NCBI GenBank assembly: GCA_017415715.1
Contig: JAFQFD010000030.1
Location: 1-52,732 of the forward strand
Direction: 5' to 3'
DNA: 52,732 nucleotides
Source: Bacteroidales bacterium
GTDB lineage: Bacteria; Bacteroidota; Bacteroidia; Bacteroidales; UBA932
Part shown: piece after piece, positions 25,379-32,201 of the stretch
Position numbering within the stretch: position 1 is the first letter of the stretch
Layout of the letters: every line of letters starts with the position of its first letter
The notes under the pieces: model-generated
What the model was told of the DNA's origin: nothing
Seen by the model: the letters and a program-made list of their open reading frames with translations, nothing else
The model's database searches: none
Made by a program: the position numbers and the translations under genes

Positions 25379-26473
25379 ATGAAAAGAATATATGCATTAA
25401 TCATTGCCGCGGCGGCGCTCTTCGCAGGATGCGAGGAGTTCCAGCCGGTGATGTTCCAAGGCAAGTACCCTGATCCTGAGCCTCAGCAGATCTATACCGA
25501 CGAAGACTTCGGCAAGTTCACACCTATTGCAGAGGTGAAGCAGATGTACGTCGACAACGGCAACAAGCCATACGACATCACAAAGAACTGCGTCATCAAG
25601 GGACAGATCATCACATCTGACAAGACAGGAAACATATACAAGAGCTTCTATATCCAGGATGCGACAGGCGGTATCGAGATCAAGATCGGAAAGAACGGCC
25701 TCTACAACGACTACAAGGTGGGTCAGTGGATCTATGTAGACTGCACCGACCTTACCGTAGGAAGCTATGAAGGCATGCTCCAGATCGGATACAAGGACGA
25801 GACAGGCGAGTATGAGACAGCATATCTCGAGCACTCGGCCATTATAGACAACCATGTGTTCAAAGGTGCGATGGCAGACGAGAAGACTCTCATCAAGCCG
25901 GTGACCATAGCTGGAAACCAGGTGTATGAGGACAAGTATCTCGGCACTCTTGTGACCATAGAGGGCTGCAAATACAGCAACCTCGTGTTCCTCATAGGCT
26001 ACATCGACCCTAACATCGTCAAGGAGTCTGACAAGAAGTCCAACTGGAACCGCTTCTTCCTCGATGACGAGGACGGACACAACTGGAACATCACCTCATG
26101 GGCGATGTCAGAGAGCCTCTTCAAGGAGCATGTGGACAACGGCGACTTCGATGCGGTTGTCATGAATGACGGCGTGACAGTTGGAGAACGCAAGGACCTC
26201 ATCAAGCCTCAGCCATACACCATGAACCAGTATTTCGAGATGCCTGGTCTTACCGGAAACAAGAAATACCTACAGGTGCGTTCAAGCGGCTACGCGAAGT
26301 GGTCTGACGTGAACATCCCTCAGCCTGTCCTTGACGGCGAGGCGACTGTGACATTCACAGGAGTCCTCACCAAGTTCGAGGCGGAGATGCAGTTCACCCT
26401 CATAGACCTCAGCGGCGTAAAGAAGGCCGACGGTTCTCCTTGGTATGATGAAAACAATAATGTAATCTTGTAG
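25379..26473 (+). CDS. DUF5689 domain lipoprotein
   Basis: A 364-aa lipoprotein (lipobox FAGC, C18). Residues about 40-260 match the DUF5689 pattern of Bacteroidales surface proteins: an ITKNCVIKGQIITSDKTGNIYKSFYIQDATGGIEIKI OB-like strand set, written here in separate parts as CVIKGQIITSDKTGN and SFYIQDATGGIEIKI, then VGQWIYVDCTDLTVG. A beta-rich C-terminus with TFTGVLTKFEAEMQFTLIDL follows. These OB-like domains often accompany TonB receptors and nucleases. It sits 3 bases after the receptor gene and 2 bases before the peptidase gene, and may serve as the surface binding partner of the receptor in place of SusD. No catalytic motif is visible. Confidence 0.82.
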   Translation: MKRIYALIIAAAALFAGCEEFQPVMFQGKYPDPEPQQIYTDEDFGKFTPIAEVKQMYVDNGNKPYDITKNCVIKGQIITSDKTGNIYKSFYIQDATGGIEIKIGKNGLYNDYKVGQWIYVDCTDLTVGSYEGMLQIGYKDETGEYETAYLEHSAIIDNHVFKGAMADEKTLIKPVTIAGNQVYEDKYLGTLVTIEGCKYSNLVFLIGYIDPNIVKESDKKSNWNRFFLDDEDGHNWNITSWAMSESLFKEHVDNGDFDAVVMNDGVTVGERKDLIKPQPYTMNQYFEMPGLTGNKKYLQVRSSGYAKWSDVNIPQPVLDGEATVTFTGVLTKFEAEMQFTLIDLSGVKKADGSPWYDENNNVIL

Positions 26474-26475
26474 AA

Positions 26476-28515
26476 ATGAGAAAGTTATCATTAATTGCTA
26501 TAGTTATCATGGCGGCAGTATCCTGCAACAGAACAAATCCATTCCTTACAGAGTGGAACACTCCTTACGGAATTCCTGACTTCGAGGCCGTGCAGGAGAA
26601 GCACTATGTTCCTGCAGTCGAGGCCGGCATCCGCCAGCAGCAGAGCGAGATCGACGCGATCATCGCTGACCAGGACACCCCTACATTCGAGAATGTAGTG
26701 GAGGCATATGAGTGCTCAGGCGCCATCCTCGACAGGGTTGTCGGTGTGCTCTTCAACCTTTCAGAGACAGACGGAACAGACTCTCTCCAGAAGATCGTGG
26801 AGCAGGTGCTTCCGATGCTTTCAGCGCACTCAGACAACATCTTCATGAACCCATACTTCTTCAAGAAGGTGGAGGTGCTCTATAATGACATGGAGAACCT
26901 CGGTCTCAATCAGGAGCAGAAGATGACCCTCAAGAAGCTCTACAACAGCTTCGTGAACAACGGTGTCGCCCTCGGCGAGGCAGAGCAGGCAAGAATGCGC
27001 GAGATCAACATGGAGCTCTCGTCACTGTCCAATACATTCGGAAACAGGCTTCTCGCCGAGAACAATGCGTTTGCGCAGGAGTTCGGCGTGGCCATTTCCG
27101 AGTATGGCGGAGCGATGGCCTCTACCGAGGACCGCGCTCTTCGCGAGAAGATGTTCAAGGCATATGCCTCACGCGGCAACAACGGTAATGAGAACGACAC
27201 CAAGGACCTCATCATGAAGATGATGGCCCTCCGCATAGAGAAGGCAAACCTTCTCGGATATGAAAACCCTGCACAGATGATCCTCCATGACAAGATGGCC
27301 GGAACACCTGAGGCGGTCGATGCATTCCTTGCAGGCATCATGGCTCCGGCTGTGGGGAAGGCAAAGGCGGAGATCGTCGACATGCAGGCAATCATGGACG
27401 AGGACATCAAGGCTGGTCTTCTTCCAGAAGGTTCGAAGATCGAGCCATGGGACTGGGCATACTATGCAGAGAAGGTGCGCAAGGCAAAGTATGCGCTCGA
27501 TGAGGAGCAGACCAAGCCATATTTCAAGATGGAGAATGTGCGTGCCGGCGTATTCAACACTGCCCACAAGCTCTTCGGCCTCAACTTCGAGCAGCTTGAC
27601 AGCATCCCTGTATATCATCCTGACGTAGAGGGTTTCAAGGTGACAGATGCAGACGGAAGCCTTATCGGCGTCCTTCTCACAGACTACTTCCCGCGCAGCA
27701 CCAAGAGGGGCGGAGCATGGATGAACAACTTCGTGAACCAGGAGATCGTCAAGGGCGAGGAAATCCGTCCTGTGATCGTGAATGTCGGCAATTTCTCAAA
27801 GCCGGTCGACGGCAAGCCGGGCCTCCTCACCCTCGATGAGGTGGAGACCATGTTCCACGAGTTCGGACATGCCCTCCACGGCCTTCTCAGCCAGTGTACA
27901 TACAAGAGCGTGGCTGGCACATCTGTAGCGCGCGACTTCGTCGAGCTTCCTTCGCAGATCATGGAGAACTGGGCATTCCAGGACGAGGTGCTCGCAGAGT
28001 ATGCTCGTCACTATGAGACCGGTGAAGTGATCCCTGCAGAGCTTGTAGCCAAGATCAATGCGGCAGGCACATTCAACCAGGGCTTCATGACCACAGAGCT
28101 CGCAGCAGCATCCATCCTCGACCTCAAGTGGCACATGCTCTCCGAGCTCCCGAGCGACTCCACTGTCATTTCGAGCGAAGTCGAGAAATCCTTCGTAGAA
28201 GAATTCGAAGCGGCAGCATGCAAGGAGATGGGCCTCATCGACGAGATCATCCCACGCTACCGCAGCACATACTTTGCCCACATCTTCAGTGGCGGATACA
28301 GCGCAGGCTACTACAGCTACCTCTGGGCAGAGGTGCTTGACAAGGACGCGTTCGAACTCTTCATGCAGAAGGGTATCTTCGACAGCGAGACAGCCATGTC
28401 ATTCCGCCGCAACGTCCTCGAGAAGGGCGGCAGCGACGAGCCTATGGATCTCTACCGCCGCTTCCGCGGCGCCGACCCGGATCCGGCAGCTCTCACCCGC
28501 GCCCGCGGTCTGTAA
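26476..28515 (+). CDS. dcp: M3-family dipeptidyl carboxypeptidase (Dcp-like) lipoprotein
   Basis: A 679-aa zinc metallopeptidase of family M3 that removes C-terminal dipeptides. The zinc site is H461-E-F-G-H465 with third ligand E490 in FVELPSQIMENW. The C-terminal signature RYRSTYFAHIFSGGYSAGYYSYLW fits Dcp. The N-terminus has a lipobox (AVSC, C17), so it is exported and anchored, unlike cytosolic E. coli Dcp. The length is close to the family norm. A stretch at about 560-576 (SDSTVISSEVEKSFVEE) looks like an extra segment relative to remembered E. coli Dcp, and its DNA matches a dispersed Bacteroidota repeat; see the repeat entry. It is the last gene tightly packed in the nuclease/TonB operon. 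Its part there is unclear, perhaps simple nutrient peptide trimming. Confidence 0.92.
   Translation: MRKLSLIAIVIMAAVSCNRTNPFLTEWNTPYGIPDFEAVQEKHYVPAVEAGIRQQQSEIDAIIADQDTPTFENVVEAYECSGAILDRVVGVLFNLSETDGTDSLQKIVEQVLPMLSAHSDNIFMNPYFFKKVEVLYNDMENLGLNQEQKMTLKKLYNSFVNNGVALGEAEQARMREINMELSSLSNTFGNRLLAENNAFAQEFGVAISEYGGAMASTEDRALREKMFKAYASRGNNGNENDTKDLIMKMMALRIEKANLLGYENPAQMILHDKMAGTPEAVDAFLAGIMAPAVGKAKAEIVDMQAIMDEDIKAGLLPEGSKIEPWDWAYYAEKVRKAKYALDEEQTKPYFKMENVRAGVFNTAHKLFGLNFEQLDSIPVYHPDVEGFKVTDADGSLIGVLLTDYFPRSTKRGGAWMNNFVNQEIVKGEEIRPVIVNVGNFSKPVDGKPGLLTLDEVETMFHEFGHALHGLLSQCTYKSVAGTSVARDFVELPSQIMENWAFQDEVLAEYARHYETGEVIPAELVAKINAAGTFNQGFMTTELAAASILDLKWHMLSELPSDSTVISSEVEKSFVEEFEAAACKEMGLIDEIIPRYRSTYFAHIFSGGYSAGYYSYLWAEVLDKDAFELFMQKGIFDSETAMSFRRNVLEKGGSDEPMDLYRRFRGADPDPAALTRARGL
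28165..28191. repeat. Dispersed Bacteroidota repeat inserted in frame in dcp
   Basis: The sequence running GTCATTTCGAGCG...GAGAAATCC is the core of an imperfect-hairpin repeat that I know from intergenic regions of many Bacteroidota, where its translation in one frame gives CHFERSREI. That frame is present here on the plus strand. In the dcp frame it encodes TVISSEVEKSF. It sits in a surface-loop-like position between two conserved blocks. Confidence 0.7.
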
Positions 28516-28528
28516 TTGACATGATGCG

Positions 28529-29683
28529 ATGATACGCTTAAGTCAGAAGATGAAAAGACTCTTCAATGTCATGGCAGACAACGCATTGGCGTCTGCCGTG
28601 ACATTGCTGGTCGTATTCGTGTTCATCCTGTTTCCTTTGTCCTTCTCCCGTTTCAATACGGCGCAGACAATGAGGGAGCAGTACAACCTGATGGATGCGT
28701 ATTTTACCATAAGCAATCATGTGGGTAAATCCCGTCCGTACCATAATACGCGTCATGATATAGTGATAGTAGATATAAAGGATATATATGACAGGGATGA
28801 ACTGGCTGATATTGTTTCTATGGTAGTAGCCTCAGAGCCTTCTGCGGTGGGACTGGATGTTATGTTCGATCAGAGGAAGTCGGAGAGGGCGGATTCTGTC
28901 CTGTCGGCATTAGCGGCTTTGCCGAATGTCGTGTCTCCTGTTATCCTTGTTTCCGAAAGGCTGGGAAACGGTCCCTCTTTTTCAGGCGCCACCCTGCCGT
29001 TCTATATGTCCGATATCCGTCCGAATGCCGGATTTGTCAATGTGGCGACATCGGGCGCAACCGAGACATGCCGGTATTATACGGCAGCCTTGAAACTTGG
29101 CAATGTGGAGGTCCCGGGTTTTGATATGGCTCTCATACGGACCGTATCTCCATCCGTTTACGAGGAGGTTGTGGGACGAGACGTGTTTTCCGGTTTTATA
29201 AACTACAGCCTTTCATCCTATTCGGTCTTTTCTGCCGATGCGCTTCCATATAATAAGGATATGCTTAAAAATAAGATTGTCCTTATTGGAGACAGGGACG
29301 ATATGTCCGATATGCATGTGACTCCGATAGGTGCGCGTGTGCCTGGTGTGGACATACATGCAATGACCATTGCCACTATCCTTGAAGGCAGGGAGATCGA
29401 CGTCATGTCGGAATCCGGGGCATGGATCTTCGCCTTCCTGGTCACCATGCTGATTATCCCTTTAATGCGTCTGCTCAAAAAGAATGATTGGACAGCGATA
29501 TTTTCGCCTGTCTTCCAGACGCTCCTGATAATAGCTGCTGTCTTTATCTGTTATCTCATATTCGTGTCAAGCGGATATTATGTCAGAGTAGTCTATGCGC
29601 TCCTGGCCATAGGCTTTGTAGATTTGGGTTATAATCTTTATCTGAAACTTAAAGAGCTATGCGTAAAATTGCTGTCTCGCTGA
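28529..29683 (+). CDS. CHASE2 domain membrane protein
   Basis: A 384-aa inner membrane protein; an ATG at 28550 (seven codons in) is an alternative start. It has one N-terminal transmembrane helix (about 18-40), an extracytoplasmic CHASE2 sensor domain (about 60-292), and three C-terminal helices (about 296-316, 325-349, 350-373), the usual CHASE2 layout. CHASE2 marks are IVIVDIKDIYDRDELADIV, AVGLDVMFDQ, KNKIVLIGDRDDMSDMHVTPIG and PGVDIHAMTIATILEG. Only about ten residues follow the last helix, so no cyclase, kinase or other output domain is attached. The output must pass to a partner. The next gene overlaps it by 25 bases. CHASE2 proteins are often encoded near CHAT proteases, and two CHAT genes lie 2.5-5 kb downstream. 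Confidence 0.88.
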   Translation: MIRLSQKMKRLFNVMADNALASAVTLLVVFVFILFPLSFSRFNTAQTMREQYNLMDAYFTISNHVGKSRPYHNTRHDIVIVDIKDIYDRDELADIVSMVVASEPSAVGLDVMFDQRKSERADSVLSALAALPNVVSPVILVSERLGNGPSFSGATLPFYMSDIRPNAGFVNVATSGATETCRYYTAALKLGNVEVPGFDMALIRTVSPSVYEEVVGRDVFSGFINYSLSSYSVFSADALPYNKDMLKNKIVLIGDRDDMSDMHVTPIGARVPGVDIHAMTIATILEGREIDVMSESGAWIFAFLVTMLIIPLMRLLKKNDWTAIFSPVFQTLLIIAAVFICYLIFVSSGYYVRVVYALLAIGFVDLGYNLYLKLKELCVKLLSR

Positions 29684-30501
29684 TGCTGATCCTGTGCGTG
29701 TGTCTTGCCCATGCGCAGAGCTATACTGTCGTCCATATTTCCGGTGGAGAATGTCAGGTAGACGACGGGAATGGATGGAAGCCATTGGAGGTCAATGCTT
29801 CTCTGGATAAGAATGCTGTTCTTAGGAACACGGGCAAGCCTTATTCGGAAGTTGTCATGAGGGAGGCTGGAAGTGAAATGGTATACAAGGTATATCTTCT
29901 CGAAGATAATTTCGAGCTCGTCCGCTTTGTGACCGACCAGTCCAAGGATATCCCTTCCGGCGAAGTGGAGAAATTTTCGTGTTTCATGATGGAGATGATA
30001 AGGACCTCAAAGGCGGTATCGGTGAATGTGAACTATAATCGCATTACCGCGACACATCGTGACGGGTCTGAGTCGGAGCTGTCTTCTGCCGACGACTTCA
30101 TGAGATATATAGCCCACGCGGCAGGCGGCCGTCTGGATGTCGGCAGCGTTACCGGACTCTCATCGGGATTGATTGCAGACGTGAGGAAGGAGGATGGCTG
30201 TCTTGTCATTACGAATTATGGCGATGAGCCGGTGTTCTGTTATCCTTGCGTGTTGCGAAAGGGGTATGTGGCTCTGAAAGCATCACCTGTCTACTCTGAC
30301 CGTATATTTCTGCTTGAGCCGGGCACAGAAGCCGCAGTGCCGTATGAAAAGGCATCGGCTGCAGAGAAAACAGTGGTGATTTTCTCTGCAACCGATTGTA
30401 TATATGATCCTGTTATTGTTTCGGAATATCTTCAGATTGTCATAGACAGGAAGGCTCCGGAACCGCAGAATAAGTATGCATTCTGCGTCAATATCCTTTG
30501 A
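29659..30501 (+). CDS. Secreted FecR-like protein of unknown function
   Basis: A 280-aa protein with a signal peptide (about 1-20, LAHAQ). Residues about 22-75 have a FecR-like pattern: a strand with SGGECQVDDGNGWKPLEVNASL, then NAVLRNTGKPYSEVVMREAG. The remainder is beta-rich with no motif that I recognise. FecR-like domains combine with CHASE2 domains in single proteins of other bacteria, so this gene and the overlapping upstream CHASE2 gene may be a split version of such a sensor. The overlap of 25 bases points to coupled translation. Its 3' end overlaps by 14 bases the convergent gene at 30488-31441, with no room for a terminator between them. Confidence 0.6.
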   Translation: MRKIAVSLMLILCVCLAHAQSYTVVHISGGECQVDDGNGWKPLEVNASLDKNAVLRNTGKPYSEVVMREAGSEMVYKVYLLEDNFELVRFVTDQSKDIPSGEVEKFSCFMMEMIRTSKAVSVNVNYNRITATHRDGSESELSSADDFMRYIAHAAGGRLDVGSVTGLSSGLIADVRKEDGCLVITNYGDEPVFCYPCVLRKGYVALKASPVYSDRIFLLEPGTEAAVPYEKASAAEKTVVIFSATDCIYDPVIVSEYLQIVIDRKAPEPQNKYAFCVNIL

Positions 30502-31441
30502 TTATCTTCACTACTCCCGGGCCGACGATGTTTTCATTGGTGGTCATCTGTGAAAGTGAACCGGGAAGTGCTTGTCTGAAGTACTCGTATGCATATGAGG
30601 CTCCAGCCTTCCTCGGCCTGGCGGTCGATTCCCTTATGGATACTTGTATCTCGAACTCTCCGGCACTCCAGCATTCCTGATATCTTCCATTGCTGATGAA
30701 TGCTCCATAGGAGCGAGGCACGAAGAAGCAGAAGCCGTTGAGCATATTTCCGGCCTTTTCTCCTCCGAAAGAAACCACCGGATTCTTTTCGTCATATTTC
30801 ATGTTCGGTAACGAGATTCGGAACAGGCCGAGCTGCTGGTCCTGATGTACGATCATTGCCTCGTCGATCCAGGTGGCTGTGATAACTATGTCTATTTCGA
30901 TCGAAATGCGTTTTTCCCTTCCGTATTTGGCCTTGACCTTCGACAGGTCTATCGCCAGTGAATCCAACTCCATGCTGAAGCGGGAATTGGTAATGAAGGA
31001 TGTCACGGATCCCGGGTCTGAAGGTACGCTGCACTCCAGATGGAACACGCTGCTCGTGTCTGCTGCAATCATTTCTCTGGACATGTAAAGTCCCGAGAAC
31101 TTCATTCCGGTCGGGTCTAAGGCTCCATATTGTGACGGGGCTTCGTAGAAATAATCCTTGACGGCAGGGGTGCTCCATTCGGCAACCTTCTGCTTCTGAG
31201 CCTTGTCGAATGCGGAGAATATTGCACGAGAAGCCAGGTTGGCGGCGAAATCTATGGCTGTGCTCACGAACCCCCTGTTCATGGAACGGGATAGCATGGC
31301 CGAACTTTGTCCTACGGCTATGCTCATCTCTGTCGTGTTCTTGACCTGCAGGAGTATCTCTTCCTGAGGTTTCGGTTCCTGTGCGTGGACGCTCAGCTGC
31401 ATAAATGCCGCTGCAAGAGCAATAGCGATGATTTTCTTCAT
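30488..31441 (-). CDS. Exported protein of unknown function
   Basis: A 317-aa protein with a clear Sec signal peptide (about 1-20, SVHAQ). I do not recognise the family. The mature part contains an alpha-helical stretch (about 45-85, MNRGFVSTAIDFAANLASRAIFSAFDKAQKQ), followed by a mainly beta domain with a repeating pattern of polar and hydrophobic residues, including ISIEIDIVITATWID and FEIQVSIREST. It is likely the second gene of a minus-strand pair. The upstream gene ends 8 bases before it. It lies within the CHASE2/CHAT region and may share its role, which is only a guess. Confidence 0.7.
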   Translation of the reverse strand: MKKIIAIALAAAFMQLSVHAQEPKPQEEILLQVKNTTEMSIAVGQSSAMLSRSMNRGFVSTAIDFAANLASRAIFSAFDKAQKQKVAEWSTPAVKDYFYEAPSQYGALDPTGMKFSGLYMSREMIAADTSSVFHLECSVPSDPGSVTSFITNSRFSMELDSLAIDLSKVKAKYGREKRISIEIDIVITATWIDEAMIVHQDQQLGLFRISLPNMKYDEKNPVVSFGGEKAGNMLNGFCFFVPRSYGAFISNGRYQECWSAGEFEIQVSIRESTARPRKAGASYAYEYFRQALPGSLSQMTTNENIVGPGVVKIIKGY

Positions 31442-31449
31442 AGGTGTCT

Positions 31450-32136
31450 TTATTTATGGTGGCTGCCGAATAGACGAAAGCGTACCGTTATATTTATAGT
31501 GAAGTATCTGTTAAAGGAAATTCTCTCCCTGTTGTAATATGAATACCTTTCCAGATTTATCAAACCGGCGTTCAAGGGTATTTCTGCGTCAAAGTAGCAA
31601 TAGTCGGAAAATGAGTATCCGACTACCAGATAGGGGATGAAGCTGTTCAGGCATTCGCGGTTGATCTTGCATAGATTATAGCTGTATTCCGATCCTCTGA
31701 ACCCTGTTAGGAAGTCTCCTGACATGCCGATATAAAATCCCGTGAAGCCGGATATGGTTACTCCGACGATAGCTTTAGCAGATATGTGGCTGCTGGTAAT
31801 ATATGCCTTTCTGTCAGCCAGAATGTCGTTTTCGCTATGTCTGACTACCTTGTAGCCTATGGAGCCTATTACATAAGAATCTATTAAGGAGCCGTTTTTA
31901 AGCGATAGCCTTATATCAGGTCCGATTCCCACTCCATAACTATTAAGAAACAGGTTCCCGCCAATGGTTTTGTATGTAAAGTCAGGTCTGGTGAATTCCG
32001 CATGGATTCCTACTGAATACGGCACGCCCCTGTCCTTGCTATGACGAACAGGCGTAAGCTTGATCCCGCCTTCGGCTGCAGCAAGGTGCATAATGCAGAA
32101 GAATATGCATATCAATATGAGCTTCAGGTGTTTCAC
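31450..32136 (-). CDS. Probable outer membrane beta-barrel protein
   Basis: 228 aa when started at the GTG at 32136. That start gives a good signal peptide (VKHLKLILICIFFCIMHLAAA, ending near residue 21) and lies about 19 bases after a perfect TATATTTG box on the same strand. An ATG at 32217 is in frame, but it would lie inside the opposite-strand CHAT gene and upstream of that promoter. The mature sequence alternates polar and aromatic/hydrophobic residues (GVGIGPDIRLSL, SYVIGSIGYKVV, AKAIVGVTISGFTGFYIG, YFTINITVRFRLF), as in small outer membrane barrels. It is probably the first gene of a two-gene minus-strand operon. The function is unknown. Confidence 0.65.
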   Translation of the reverse strand: MKHLKLILICIFFCIMHLAAAEGGIKLTPVRHSKDRGVPYSVGIHAEFTRPDFTYKTIGGNLFLNSYGVGIGPDIRLSLKNGSLIDSYVIGSIGYKVVRHSENDILADRKAYITSSHISAKAIVGVTISGFTGFYIGMSGDFLTGFRGSEYSYNLCKINRECLNSFIPYLVVGYSFSDYCYFDAEIPLNAGLINLERYSYYNRERISFNRYFTINITVRFRLFGSHHK

Positions 32137-32154
32137 CGGCGTACTGGACAGGTA

Positions 32155-32162
32155 CAAATATA
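32155..32162 (-). promoter_or_regulatory. Divergent -7 box, minus strand
   Basis: TATATTTG read on the minus strand, about 19 bases upstream of the GTG start at 32136. It faces away from the plus-strand box at 32175-32182. Confidence 0.55.
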
Positions 32163-32174
32163 ATAAATATAAAC

Positions 32175-32182
32175 TATATTTG
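32175..32182 (+). promoter_or_regulatory. Divergent -7 box for the CHAT operon
   Basis: TATATTTG on the plus strand, 19 bases before the ATG at 32202, mirroring the minus-strand box 12 bases away. The two promoters face away from each other and their boxes almost touch, so one bound protein could affect both. Confidence 0.6.
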
Positions 32183-32201
32183 CATACATAATCGGACAGA
32201 T

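Noticed and set aside
28128-28340. A short plus-strand frame with the peptide CHFERSREI
   Set aside because: This peptide is the known by-product of a dispersed repeat and the frame lies within dcp. It was kept only as evidence for the repeat.
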